From: Clostridium_AW sp040797845
GTDB taxonomy: Bacteria > Bacillota > Clostridia > Clostridiales > Clostridiaceae
DNA: 64,000 nt
Reading direction: 5' to 3'
NCBI GenBank assembly: GCA_040797845.1
Contig: JBFNFA010000009.1
Span: 62,001-126,000 of the forward strand
Below, in pieces: positions 43,106 to 52,717 of the stretch. Made by a program: the position numbers and the translations under genes. The notes under the pieces were generated by a model, which did not search any database, was not told the origin of the DNA, and was given only the letters and a program-made list of their open reading frames with translations. The stretch's first letter is position 1. Each line of letters begins with the position of its first letter.

Positions 43106-45067
43106 TTATTCCGCTTTTATTTTTATAGTTTTATTTATATGTCTGAAAGGAGTGAATGGTCTTCCTCCCCCTTCGTAGAACTTACCAAAGTATTCAACAT
43201 ACTGTAATCTTGATGTATGAACATAAGCACCTAACGTATTTATTAATAAGTTAAATACATGACCTATAACAAATATTAAAGGTCCGAATATCCAAGCCTT
43301 TACTCCATTACCTAAAAAGCTAATAATAAGATTTAAGGCTCCACCTATAAATCCTGTAGCTAATCCAAGAGCCATAAGTCTTGAATAAGAAACTAAATCT
43401 CCTATATAACCAGTTATTCCATATAGACCATATAGTCCTGCACCCAGTTTTGCACCAATGCCTTTATTTTCTCTTCCCTGAGTTAATACAAGTCCTATCA
43501 TTCCAGCAAACATAATATACTTGATTATGTTCATGCTTCCTTTTAGGGCTTCTATATTTACAAGACTTCCAGCAAGGTAAAGAATTACAGAAACTAAGGT
43601 AATGTACCAAAGTCCTACATCATAAAATGCATCTAAATAAAGTTTATTCTTAATTAATAAATAAGCTTTTATTCCTAATCCAATAAATACATGTATCAAT
43701 CCAAAGCCCATGGATACTAAAAGAATAAAGTTAGCATTATCTTCTGGCTTCATCCATACCGGTGGAATATTTATGGCTCCGGTAAAATAACTACCGTACA
43801 TAATTCCCCAGAAAATTGTAGGTAAACTCAAATAAAAGAATAGCCTTACAAAACTTCTGGTTTCTTCTTCTAGTGGTACAAATTTTAAAGCCAATGTAGT
43901 CGCAACTAAAATCAATAGTCCATAACCAGCATCAGATAACATCATACCGAAAAATAATAAATAGAAAGGCATCAATAATGGCGTTGGATCAATTTCATCA
44001 TATTTCGGTAAACTATACATGGATGTTATAGATTCGAAAGGCTGTACTGCAGAATTATTTTTAAGCATTATAGGAACATCGTCTTCTTCCGATGGCTCCG
44101 TAAAGCTTATATGATAATCCTCAGTCACGTCTTTTACAACCTTTTCTAACTCCATTTTTTCTTCTTCTGGAATCCATCCATTGATTATAAAAACTTTATC
44201 TGTGTTTAAAAAATTCTCGCTAACTTTAGCTTTTTCAAGTTCATTTCCTAGGTACTCATAAACTATTTTTAAATTTTCTAATTTATCACCAAAGGATTTG
44301 ATTTCTTCAATTATTGTGGATCTCTCTTCCTTTAATGAAATGATTTTACCTTCGTACTCAGATATTATCTCTTTTGGAGAATCCTTGTAAGCTAAATTAG
44401 CTCTAGCAAAGCCAAATTTTCTTAATATTCCCTCTACTTTTTCTATTTTATCTTTATAAACTAAAAGTAGTATGTTTAATTCCTCTCCAACTTCGCTAAT
44501 GTTTTCTAAATAACATTCTTTAATACTACTTTCTATTTCTTCTCTGAAACTATCCTTTAGATTTCTTGGTATAGTTCCTAAAAAGTTAGCTACTGTCTTA
44601 ACAGAATCTAATTCCTGCAATGGGGCATCCAAACTTTTCCATGGTTTTAATATATCTATATCGGCAATTAGTTTGGATATTTCATTATTTATGGAATTCA
44701 ATCTGTCTTCCTTACTTCTTAAGATATCATAAACATTTTCCCAATCAGAATCTCTTGCAAAACCCTTTAACTCCGAATAAGAAAAGTTTGGTTTTTCTTT
44801 AAGCTTATCTTTTATACTACTTTTTGGTGACCAATATTTACTTATTGTATCTATTGAGAACTTTACTTTAGATTGACTACTTTCTAATTCAGTTATACTC
44901 GTTGTATCAGCATATGCTTTAGCATAATCAACCTCTTTTTCAGTGTCTATATCTTCACCTAGATCGATAAACTGAACTTTAGAAAAACCTTGAAATCTTT
45001 GAAGCAATTCATCCTTTACTGATTTAAACACAAGCAGAGAGAACTTATTCATTTTAACTATAGCCAT
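43106..45067 (-). CDS. ntpI: V/A-type ATPase membrane subunit I (a subunit)
   Basis: 653 residues. The N-terminal half (1-350) is cytoplasmic and coiled; the second half has seven or eight membrane helices. PTPLLMPFYLLFFGMMLSDAGYGLLI is the diagnostic first-helix motif, and LVSYSRLMALGLATGFIGGALN carries the essential arginine facing the c-ring. It ends in HTSRLQYVEYFGKFYEGGGRPFTPF. It provides the ion half-channels. 15 bases before ntpK. Confidence 0.96.
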   Translation of the reverse strand: MAIVKMNKFSLLVFKSVKDELLQRFQGFSKVQFIDLGEDIDTEKEVDYAKAYADTTSITELESSQSKVKFSIDTISKYWSPKSSIKDKLKEKPNFSYSELKGFARDSDWENVYDILRSKEDRLNSINNEISKLIADIDILKPWKSLDAPLQELDSVKTVANFLGTIPRNLKDSFREEIESSIKECYLENISEVGEELNILLLVYKDKIEKVEGILRKFGFARANLAYKDSPKEIISEYEGKIISLKEERSTIIEEIKSFGDKLENLKIVYEYLGNELEKAKVSENFLNTDKVFIINGWIPEEEKMELEKVVKDVTEDYHISFTEPSEEDDVPIMLKNNSAVQPFESITSMYSLPKYDEIDPTPLLMPFYLLFFGMMLSDAGYGLLILVATTLALKFVPLEEETRSFVRLFFYLSLPTIFWGIMYGSYFTGAINIPPVWMKPEDNANFILLVSMGFGLIHVFIGLGIKAYLLIKNKLYLDAFYDVGLWYITLVSVILYLAGSLVNIEALKGSMNIIKYIMFAGMIGLVLTQGRENKGIGAKLGAGLYGLYGITGYIGDLVSYSRLMALGLATGFIGGALNLIISFLGNGVKAWIFGPLIFVIGHVFNLLINTLGAYVHTSRLQYVEYFGKFYEGGGRPFTPFRHINKTIKIKAE

Positions 45068-45068
45068 A

Positions 45069-45380
45069 TTACTTCACTATCCTCTCAACTATTAAATTTA
45101 TAGCTTTCTCCATCTTATCACCAGATACATTTATAATATCATTTATCTCTTTTTCAGCTCCCTCCTTTATTATTTTGCTTTCTTCTTCACCTTTTTTTAA
45201 GGCTTCTGATACCATGTTGCTAGCTAATGAGTTAGCTTCATCGATTATTCTTTTGTATTCTCCAATGGATTTAGTTTCTGCATTCTTAATAATATTTTTA
45301 CTTTCTTGTTGAGCAGTTTTTATTATTTCTTCTCCTTTAGTTTCAGCATTTTTTATGCTGTTTAAAGCTTCTACTGCCAA
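45069..45380 (-). CDS. ntpF: V/A-type ATPase peripheral-stalk subunit (NtpF; subunit H/G)
   Basis: 103 residues, a single long charged helix (KNAETKGEEIIKTAQQESKNIIKNAETK). It pairs with subunit E to form the outer stalks. First gene of the operon, with AGGAGGTG before the ATG, and it ends 1 base before ntpI. The full order F-I-K-E-C-G-A-B-D is that of the E. hirae Na+-ATPase operon. Confidence 0.9.
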   Translation of the reverse strand: MAVEALNSIKNAETKGEEIIKTAQQESKNIIKNAETKSIGEYKRIIDEANSLASNMVSEALKKGEEESKIIKEGAEKEINDIINVSGDKMEKAINLIVERIVK

Positions 45381-45457
45381 AATAACACCTCCTTCGACAA
45401 CAAATTATTTGTAAATATTTATCAATTCTAATAGAATTAAATAACATTTTATGAACC

Positions 45458-45487
45458 ATTATAATACTTATAGGCTGTCTTAATCAA
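45458..45487 (-). promoter_or_regulatory. Promoter of the V-ATPase operon
   Basis: Minus strand: -35 TTGATT (45487-45482), 18-base spacer, -10 TATAAT (45463-45458). The leader is about 70 bases. A 7-bp inverted repeat, AATTCTA/TAGAATT (45424-45438), lies about 15-30 bases downstream of the start and could be a control site. Confidence 0.65.
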
Positions 45488-45578
45488 CAAATAATTTTTG
45501 AAATTATTATTAAATTATTATTAATATTCTTAATTGCAAGACTTGTTTATCTTATACATTTTTAATATACATTATAAA

Positions 45579-47303
45579 TCATCTCCAATATTTTTCAATA
45601 AGAAAATTTAAATTCTTGTATAAATATTTATTATTTTCGCAAAATAATAGATAGTAATCTCCTCGTGTAACTATTGATTTTTCAATGTATTGACATATAT
45701 CTACATTAAATTTTTCTATGTGGTAATTATTCACCTTATCTTTAATAATAATTCCTTCATCTTGAGCTAATTTCATAATTTCTTTATTAAAATTTTTGTC
45801 TTCTTCTCTATGTAGAAAATCTGGAAGCCATCTTTTCTTGTTAAAAGATAAATAATCAAATTTTATTATTTCTTTAAGATCATAATTATCATTTTTCAAT
45901 ATTTCACTGTTAAATTCTAAAAATATTTTATAATAATCAGAAGATGATATATTCCTAGACATATATCCTTTTTCATAAAATAACTCTCCAAGGGTATGAT
46001 AAAAATCATATGGCGTTTTAAATTTATTAACAAAATATTTAATAATTGTTTTAAATTTACCAGAGTTGTAATATTTATCTACCATTTCTTCAACTCTTTT
46101 CAATTTAACGATTTCTTCATAGGATATATGGTTGTTTTTTAATATTTCATATGGTGGATATGGAGAGTAAACCATTCCCCATATAGGTGCCTCTTCCCTC
46201 ATTTGTGAGCCTTTTAATAATTTTAAAAATCCTAATTGAATTTCTTCCGGTTCAATTGAGTAAAGGTCATTGAAGGATTTAATAAAGGATTCGTAGCTTT
46301 CTCCCGGCAACCCTGCAATAAGATCTAAATGTTGTTTGATATTTTTTACTTTTACTAATTCATCGACCTTTTCTTTTATATCTTTAAAATTTATTTCTCT
46401 ATTAATATTTTTTAACACTTCATCATTTGTAGTTTGCACCCCTACTTCAAATTGAAATCTTCCACCAGGTGCTTTAGATAAAAGTTCTATTTCCTCCTTT
46501 GTTAAAATATCTGCAGATATTTCAAAATGGAATGTGGTTTCAGTGTCTTGGTTTATTAAAAAACTCCATATCTCCATTGCAAATTTTCTATTACAATTAA
46601 ATGTTCTATCAACAAATTTAACCAATCTGACCTTTTTATCTATAAAAAATTTTAATTCGCTCTTTACCCTGCTAATATCTAGAAACCTTACCCCTCTTAT
46701 TGTTGAAGATAAACAATACTTACAACGAAATGGACACCCCCTAGATGCCTCATAATAAACAATCCTATTATCTAAATTATCTTCAACCTTATAGGGAAAA
46801 GCTATATTATTCATATCCATTAAATCCCTACTTCCAGTAAATACAAAAGAATCCTCCTTATAGTATATACCTTTCACATTGTTAATATTTAGATTTAATG
46901 CCTCTCCCTTAGATTTTTGACTTATAATATGTTCAATAAATTCTTTATAGGTTTCCTCACCTTCTCCTGTAATTAGATAATCACAGTAACCTTTTTCCAA
47001 ATAGTATCTCGGGTCATAGGACACTTCCGGTCCACCAAAAAGTATTACTATATCTTTATTTATTAGTTTTATAAGTGTTGCAACTCTTTTAACAAACTCT
47101 ATATTCCAAATGTAACAGGAAAATCCTACTATATCAGGTTTTTCTTCAATTATATTTTGAACTATCCTTTCAATATTGTCATTTATTGAAAATTCCTTAA
47201 TCTCGCAATTACAATGTAGCTCTTCTGTAAAGGCTTTTAAGTACCTTACTGCTAAATTACTGTGTATATATTTTGCATTTACTGCTGTCAATAGTATTTT
47301 CAT
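45579..47303 (-). CDS. B12-binding radical SAM protein (DUF4080 type)
   Basis: 574 residues: an N-terminal cobalamin-binding-like domain (MKILLTAVNAKYIHSNLAVRYL, GFSCYIWNIEFV, ILFGGPEVSYDP), a radical SAM core with the cluster motif RGCPFRCKYC (about residues 189-198), and a C-terminal domain of the DUF4080 kind. B12-radical SAM proteins often do methylations or rearrangements at unreactive carbons; this subfamily has no assigned reaction. It starts 9 bases after a methyltransferase-like gene and has CTCC-type GGAGG before the ATG, so the pair is probably one operon. Confidence 0.9.
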   Translation of the reverse strand: MKILLTAVNAKYIHSNLAVRYLKAFTEELHCNCEIKEFSINDNIERIVQNIIEEKPDIVGFSCYIWNIEFVKRVATLIKLINKDIVILFGGPEVSYDPRYYLEKGYCDYLITGEGEETYKEFIEHIISQKSKGEALNLNINNVKGIYYKEDSFVFTGSRDLMDMNNIAFPYKVEDNLDNRIVYYEASRGCPFRCKYCLSSTIRGVRFLDISRVKSELKFFIDKKVRLVKFVDRTFNCNRKFAMEIWSFLINQDTETTFHFEISADILTKEEIELLSKAPGGRFQFEVGVQTTNDEVLKNINREINFKDIKEKVDELVKVKNIKQHLDLIAGLPGESYESFIKSFNDLYSIEPEEIQLGFLKLLKGSQMREEAPIWGMVYSPYPPYEILKNNHISYEEIVKLKRVEEMVDKYYNSGKFKTIIKYFVNKFKTPYDFYHTLGELFYEKGYMSRNISSSDYYKIFLEFNSEILKNDNYDLKEIIKFDYLSFNKKRWLPDFLHREEDKNFNKEIMKLAQDEGIIIKDKVNNYHIEKFNVDICQYIEKSIVTRGDYYLLFCENNKYLYKNLNFLIEKYWR

Positions 47304-47312
47304 TTTTTCCTC

Positions 47313-47822
47313 CTAATAAGCTTTGCGTTTTTTTGCTTTAATAAAATATAAACCATCCCTTTCTAATGAATCTATTATTATAAAGTAATGGTTTAACAGT
47401 TTTAATATACTATCTTTTGAATTATCTTTAAATATATTATAGTCTTTAATAGTTATTTCTTTCATATTATTGTCAGGAAGTTTAATTTTTATTTTAGAGT
47501 GAAAATATTTATTATACTTTTTGTCTACATCCCAAATATATAAATATCCATCTTCTTTAAGATATGTATGTATATCTTTAAACAATCTTTCTTTGCTAGT
47601 TTTAAGAAGGATATCCCTTAATGTAAAAAACAATGTACAGCAATCATAATAATCTTGTTCTATCTTTACATCATCTTTCCTCTCATCTATATAATCAACA
47701 TCAAAATTTTTACTAAAGTGTTTACTTATATTATAAATTACACCATAGTTCTTAATTCCAATATCTAAAATACTTCCTTGAATTTCTTCATTGCTTAAAT
47801 CAATTAAGGCTTCTTTAACCAA
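47313..47822 (-). CDS. SAM-dependent methyltransferase-like protein
   Basis: About 169 residues with a class I methyltransferase layout: SILDIGIKNYGVIYNI is a relaxed motif I, DVDYIDERKDD the second strand and TLFFTLRDILLKTSKERLFKDIHTYLKEDGYLYIWDVD motif IV-V. The glycine-rich loop is degenerate (GIKNYG), so activity is uncertain. I prefer a TTG start at 47822 (VKEALIDLS), after GGTGGTG; the ATG at 47843 has no ribosome site and its codons form that site. Precedes the B12-radical SAM gene by 9 bases. Confidence 0.75.
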   Translation of the reverse strand: MVKEALIDLSNEEIQGSILDIGIKNYGVIYNISKHFSKNFDVDYIDERKDDVKIEQDYYDCCTLFFTLRDILLKTSKERLFKDIHTYLKEDGYLYIWDVDKKYNKYFHSKIKIKLPDNNMKEITIKDYNIFKDNSKDSILKLLNHYFIIIDSLERDGLYFIKAKKRKAY

Positions 47823-47867
47823 ATAAAAATCACCACCTTTCATATTATTAATTCTTTTATAAATGTA

Positions 47868-47893
47868 AAAATCCTCTAAATACAGAGGATTTT
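47868..47893 (-). terminator. Terminator after the phospholipase C-like gene
   Basis: Arms AAAATCCTCT (47868-47877) and AGAGGATTTT (47884-47893), 6-base loop, T-run on the minus strand, 5 bases beyond the stop. Confidence 0.85.
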
Positions 47894-47898
47894 TTATA

Positions 47899-48615
47899 CT
47901 AATTATTGTTTTCCTTCATAGCTTCATAGAAATCCAACATAAAACCAGCGGTAGTTTTTTGAGCTGCTTTTAATATAGTGGAAGCGATTAAATTATATCT
48001 TTCTTCAATGTTCCTATTGCTTAAATTTTTTAAATAAGTATTATTAGCTAAAAAAGCATTGTTAAGAATATAATTATCTAAAGTTTTGTATCTTACAACT
48101 CCACTCTCTGCCATGAAAGAATAGTCACTCAATAGTCTACTTATAATCCATAATTCAAACTTTCTGTGACTTTTTAATAATTTATTATTAACATGCTGTG
48201 GAACGGTAACATCCTGTACTAAATGGCAGGCTGCTCCAAAATAAAACATGGCTTTAGGCATGTTATTTTCTTCTAAGTATGATAAAGATTTATCATAATA
48301 TCTTCTACATTCAATTAATGCATTGGAAAATCCATAAAGGCCCTTTCCTTTACTAAAGTGAAAAAAATGATTGGAGCTCTTAAAGTCCTGATCTGCCCAT
48401 GTAACACCCTGATTTATATAGTATATATATTCCTTAAAAAAATTATATTCTTCTTCATATCCATCATTTTTTAGTATTTCTAAAGATTGAATTGTTACAA
48501 ACTTATGAACCGTACAGTAAGTTTTTAAAAACTTTTTCTTTAAGGGATTAACAGCATGAAATATACCCCTTAATGCACTACCATAGGTTTTTTCTATTTT
48601 TTTATTATTATTCAT
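47899..48615 (-). CDS. Zinc-dependent phospholipase C homologue without signal peptide
   Basis: 238 residues. Trinuclear zinc-site residues of the PLC/alpha-toxin family are all visible: His37 (TVHKFVTIQS), Asp75/Asp77 in GVTWADQDF, His83 or His86 (SNHFFHF), His131 and Asp135 in HLVQDVTVPQH, His141, His150 and Glu154 in SHRKFELW. Known secreted members begin the mature protein with Trp and carry a signal peptide; here the start MNNNKKIEKTYGSALRG is charged, not hydrophobic. ATG at 48615 has AAGGAGA 10 bases upstream; the 15 codons before it would not form a signal either. Intracellular or spore role is possible. Monocistronic with its own terminator. Confidence 0.87.
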   Translation of the reverse strand: MNNNKKIEKTYGSALRGIFHAVNPLKKKFLKTYCTVHKFVTIQSLEILKNDGYEEEYNFFKEYIYYINQGVTWADQDFKSSNHFFHFSKGKGLYGFSNALIECRRYYDKSLSYLEENNMPKAMFYFGAACHLVQDVTVPQHVNNKLLKSHRKFELWIISRLLSDYSFMAESGVVRYKTLDNYILNNAFLANNTYLKNLSNRNIEERYNLIASTILKAAQKTTAGFMLDFYEAMKENNN

Positions 48616-48710
48616 ATAATAATTATCTCCTTTTTTGTAAAAAGTAACTATAAACTTCATTATATATGATAAATAATTTCTATAAAATTATACATTATTT
48701 ATTATAACTT

Positions 48711-49286
48711 TCAAATATCTATAGTTAAATTTATATGGTCCTTTTCAACACTGATAAAAGCATTAAATATATCTTCTAATGTTTTAAAGTTTAGTGCACT
48801 ATAATACTTAGTGTAGTAATGTACTGCATGCTGTTCTCTCTTGTTTGCTATCTTGATTAAAACATCATCACTATCATATTTACTATAATCCATATCTCGT
48901 AATTTAGGGAGTTCTTTAAAACCTCCTAGAGTTTTATGGACTCTAGCATGCATATATTCAATATTTGCTAATGCTTCAAACATATCTTTTATTCTTTTAT
49001 TCTTAGCAATAAGTGAAGCCTTTTTATAAAAGTCTCCATTAAAAACCTCTAATTTAGTAGCATGGTCTAAAATTTTTAATGTATCATGGTCTAATCCCTC
49101 TATTTTTTTATTAATTAATTCCACTTCTTTCTTATCGCTTATATATTTTTTATCTACACCACAGAATGGACAATATTTTATATCCTCTAATGTATTCTTC
49201 TTTTCAAAAGCTTCTTTATTATAATCATAATTCTTTTCATTAATAATCATACCACAAATAGAACAAATATATTTATCCACATCCAT
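48711..49286 (-). CDS. Reverse-rubrerythrin-like protein
   Basis: 191 residues. An N-terminal rubredoxin-like site with CSIC (8-11) and CPFC (39-42) precedes a ferritin-like four-helix domain with Glu and His in KLEVFNGDFYKKA, ANIEYMHARVH, NKREQHAVHYY and VEKDHINLTI. The domain order is that of reverse rubrerythrins, peroxide- and oxygen-reducing proteins of clostridia. Some diiron ligands depart from the consensus, so activity is likely but not certain. Start is ATG at 49286 (AGGGGGG very close) or GTG at 49280 with better spacing. Confidence 0.82.
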   Translation of the reverse strand: MDVDKYICSICGMIINEKNYDYNKEAFEKKNTLEDIKYCPFCGVDKKYISDKKEVELINKKIEGLDHDTLKILDHATKLEVFNGDFYKKASLIAKNKRIKDMFEALANIEYMHARVHKTLGGFKELPKLRDMDYSKYDSDDVLIKIANKREQHAVHYYTKYYSALNFKTLEDIFNAFISVEKDHINLTIDI

Positions 49287-49565
49287 CCCCCCTAAAACTT
49301 TACTACAATTTATTTTACATTAAAAAATCTTATTATTCTAGTGCTATTTAGGCATGTGAATTATTGCAACCACATCTTTATTCCATATATTATCATATTT
49401 ACAAGTTAAATCTTTCTCAATATTTTTGCGTAATAAAACAGATGCCACTATGTTAAAAATTAAATTATATGACATAATTATTAATTCTTCACTATAAATA
49501 TATTGTAATAATAGACATCTATAAAGAATATTAATTAATGTTAATAATATTAGAGGGGATCAACA

Positions 49566-51065
49566 ATGAAAAAAGACAGTTTTTTTAGGGACTCCTTTAT
49601 TTTAATAGTGTCCAACCTAATTACTGGTATATTGGGTTTTACATTTTCAATAATTCTTTCTTTAAAATTAGGACCTGAGGGGATGGGATTATACGGACTT
49701 GTAATGCCTATATATAATCTTTTTATATGTCTTATATGTGGTGGTATGGTTACTGCCGTATCTAAAGTAGCAGCAGAATACTGGAGCAAAAAAGATTTTA
49801 CTAATTTAAAGAAAACCGTACATATAACTTTAATATTTGATATGATATGGTCAATAATTGTAGTTCTTTTAGTTTTTTTTAGTTCAAGCTATATTAGCAA
49901 AAACATTATCAAAGATGTGAGGTCAATAAATTCAATAAAAGCCATATGCCCAGCTATGATTTTTGTTGCCTTTTCTTCTATATTAAAAGGATTTTTCTAT
50001 GGAATATCAAAGGTATCTATTCCTGCAATAATAGATATACTAGAAAAGGCTTTAAGGATCTTAATAATAATAAGCATAACAACAATTTTACCCTCAAAAC
50101 AAATAGCTGATACCGTTACATCTGCTTATATTGCACTTGCTGTTGGAGAATTTATTAGCGCACTTTTCCTATATATATTTTATAAATTTAGCAGTAAAAA
50201 TAATTATTTTTATAGAGGGAGAACAGAGGGGAGAGCTCAATTATTATTTAATGTATTAGTTATGTCAATTCCCCTATCTTTAAATGGTTTTTTATCTACC
50301 ACATTGTCTACAATATCAACGCTTATTATACCTAGAAGATTGATTTCTTCAGGCATGGACTATAGCTCAGCACTTTCCTTAATAGGTAAGCTATCTGGTA
50401 TGAGTATGAGTGTAGTTTTCTTTCCGATGGTAGTTATTAACTCTATATCTATCGTTCTTATTCCTGATTTATCTCAAAGTTTAGTAAACAAAAACCATTG
50501 GGAGACAGAAGAGAGAATTAAAAATGTCTTTAGGCTCAGCTTTACATTAGGATTATCTACATTAATTATATGTTCTACTATACCAGATGCTTTAGGAAGT
50601 ATTATTTTTAAGCGAAATGACTTGACTCAGTTTATTTTATTAGCATCCTTTACTGCTCCTTTTGTATATACATCAGCTACAACCTTCGGAATATTAAATG
50701 GTTTAGGCAAACAAGGATCTTTGTTAAAAAATTCCTTAATAGTTTCAATAACAGAAATTATTTTGCTATATATATTAGTAGGAATTCCTAAAGTGAATAT
50801 ATATGGATATGGATTTACAGTAATAATAACTTCAATTACTACCCTTGTACTAAATTTAAAAGAAATAAATACTAAGATACATTTAGATTTCGATGCAAAT
50901 AAATTCCTTATAATTATTCTGACCTCAATTTTAATGTATTTTATATTGAATATGCTAAAGAATTTACTGCCAAATAGTTTGGGAACTTTAAAATATTTAT
51001 TTATAGTAATCCTTGGATTTTCACAATTATATGTGTGTAAATTAATAATAAATAAAAGTGAATAG
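49566..51065 (+). CDS. MATE/MurJ-fold flippase, SpoVB-like (499 residues)
   Basis: Polysaccharide/lipid flippase of the MOP superfamily with about 12-14 membrane helices. SFFRDSFILIVSNLITGILGFTFSIILSLKLGPEGMGLYGLVMPIYN is the typical opening. In Bacillus, SpoVB-like proteins move lipid-linked precursors for the spore cortex. The family is broad and this member could also serve the cell envelope. ATG with GAGGGG upstream. It is convergent with a second, distant homologue. Confidence 0.88.
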   Translation: MKKDSFFRDSFILIVSNLITGILGFTFSIILSLKLGPEGMGLYGLVMPIYNLFICLICGGMVTAVSKVAAEYWSKKDFTNLKKTVHITLIFDMIWSIIVVLLVFFSSSYISKNIIKDVRSINSIKAICPAMIFVAFSSILKGFFYGISKVSIPAIIDILEKALRILIIISITTILPSKQIADTVTSAYIALAVGEFISALFLYIFYKFSSKNNYFYRGRTEGRAQLLFNVLVMSIPLSLNGFLSTTLSTISTLIIPRRLISSGMDYSSALSLIGKLSGMSMSVVFFPMVVINSISIVLIPDLSQSLVNKNHWETEERIKNVFRLSFTLGLSTLIICSTIPDALGSIIFKRNDLTQFILLASFTAPFVYTSATTFGILNGLGKQGSLLKNSLIVSITEIILLYILVGIPKVNIYGYGFTVIITSITTLVLNLKEINTKIHLDFDANKFLIIILTSILMYFILNMLKNLLPNSLGTLKYLFIVILGFSQLYVCKLIINKSE

Positions 51066-51084
51066 GATATCCTATTCACTTTTA
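51055..51084. terminator. Bidirectional terminator between the two flippase genes
   Basis: A 30-bp perfect palindrome, centre between 51069 and 51070, with A-run on one side and T-run on the other. It includes the last codons and stop of the plus-strand gene and serves both convergent genes. Confidence 0.82.
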
Positions 51085-51094
51085 TCTATTAAAA

Positions 51095-52702
51095 TTATCT
51101 TATTCTATTTATCATAAATTTAGGTATGAACCTTCTTAATTTTGATGGAATAATCTTTAAATCTTCTTCTTTTATACCACCTGTTAATATAAGGGCAAAT
51201 ACATATGAATACATTCCAATTATTATAGATATGAGTGTAGCCACTGCATTTCTTATGTATCCACTTCCTATAAACTTAAGTAATATAAAGGATAATTTAA
51301 AAGAAAAATAAACCATACCACCCATAAATACAGATGATATTATTGGCTTTATCGCTCCTCCAAACAATTTAAATTTTACATTCAAAGTTTTCTTTATCAT
51401 TCTTCCATTTAATAGTATTGGTATTATGTATCCAATTATACTTCCATAAATAGCTCCTGATATGTTTATACTTGGAATAGCAATTAAATAGTAATTTGCT
51501 ACTATTTTAAATATTATTCCAATAATAGAATATATCGTAGCTGTGTAAAGTTTTCCTACGCTCTGTAAAATTGTAGTTTGAATTTGCATAACTGACATTA
51601 GAACTAATACTATAGAGCCGTAGGTCATTAAAAATGCCCCTTCTCCAAACTTTAACATATAAAAAATTTGTTTACTTAGTATTGATAGTCCAAATGCAGA
51701 AGGTATAGCTATTAAAAAGCATACTCTAAAAGCATATAGTATATTGTTTTTAACTTGTTTTTTATCGTTCACTGCAGCTGCACTAGCAATAGCAGGTAAA
51801 ATTGCAACAGCTAAAGAAGTCACTATTGATATAGGTACATTTATCAATTGCTGATATTTTACTAAGTATCCGTATAAGGCTGATGCATAAGAATCTGGTA
51901 GCCCTCCTGCCATTAGCCTTGCTTTAGTATTAGCTACATCAATTAAATTCCCTGCATATGTCATACCCACAGCTATGGTAATTGGTATACCATAGTTTGC
52001 TATTTTCTTTACAATTTCTTTTGTAGAATGTCTTTTTATTTGAAGTTCATTATATCCTTTCGGTACTTTAATCCTTTTATTTCTCTCGTAATAAATCATT
52101 AAATAGCTAGCAGAAAAAAAGGCTCCTAAAGATGTGCCTATTGTTGCTCCAGCACATCCTGCTTCTATTCCATATTTAATAAGAATTGAAGCAAAAACTA
52201 ATGAAAAGATAGCATTTGCAAATTGCTCAATAACTTGTGATACTGCTGTAGGTACCATATTGCCCCATCCTTGAAAGTATCCTCTATAAGCAGAAGCTAC
52301 AGAGGTAAATAATATGGCTGGTGCTAATGCAAGTATGGATAAGTATGCATTCTCATAATGAACTAGCTTGGACAAAGGTTTTGCAAAAACCATCATAAGG
52401 ATAGTCATAAGAATTCCAATTATTAGCAATATAAATCTTGACAATTTAAAACCTTTCAATGCATCCCTATAGTTCTTTACTGCAGTTAATTCAGAAATAA
52501 GCTTTGAAATAGCAACTGGTATCCCAGCATTAGTTATAACAAATACGAATACGTACACAGAATACGCCGCTCCATATACGCCATACCCTTCATCTGTTAT
52601 AATTCCTTTTAAAAAAGGTATGTATAGTAGAGATAATACCTTTGCTATCATACCAGCGGCGGACAACACCGCAAAACCTTTAGTAGTTGACCTGTCCTTC
52701 AT
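51095..52702 (-). CDS. MATE/MurJ-fold flippase, SpoVB/YtgP-like (535 residues)
   Basis: About 14 membrane helices, MOP superfamily. KGFAVLSAAGMIAKVLSLLYIPFLKGIITDEGYGVYGAAYSVYVFVFVITNAGIPVAISKLISE opens it, the standard putative polysaccharide flippase of Firmicutes (YtgP, a lipid II flippase, is a near relative). It is longer than its convergent neighbour and only loosely similar to it. It lies 15 bases after an RluA gene and ends a four-gene minus-strand run that starts with the FtsA-like gene, so a cell-wall role is plausible. Confidence 0.9.
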   Translation of the reverse strand: MKDRSTTKGFAVLSAAGMIAKVLSLLYIPFLKGIITDEGYGVYGAAYSVYVFVFVITNAGIPVAISKLISELTAVKNYRDALKGFKLSRFILLIIGILMTILMMVFAKPLSKLVHYENAYLSILALAPAILFTSVASAYRGYFQGWGNMVPTAVSQVIEQFANAIFSLVFASILIKYGIEAGCAGATIGTSLGAFFSASYLMIYYERNKRIKVPKGYNELQIKRHSTKEIVKKIANYGIPITIAVGMTYAGNLIDVANTKARLMAGGLPDSYASALYGYLVKYQQLINVPISIVTSLAVAILPAIASAAAVNDKKQVKNNILYAFRVCFLIAIPSAFGLSILSKQIFYMLKFGEGAFLMTYGSIVLVLMSVMQIQTTILQSVGKLYTATIYSIIGIIFKIVANYYLIAIPSINISGAIYGSIIGYIIPILLNGRMIKKTLNVKFKLFGGAIKPIISSVFMGGMVYFSFKLSFILLKFIGSGYIRNAVATLISIIIGMYSYVFALILTGGIKEEDLKIIPSKLRRFIPKFMINRIR

Positions 52703-52717
52703 TGTTATTCTCCTTAA

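Noticed and set aside
50627..51079. 150-codon frame opposite the plus-strand flippase gene
   Set aside because: Antisense shadow; its content mirrors membrane-helix codons and it has no ribosome site.
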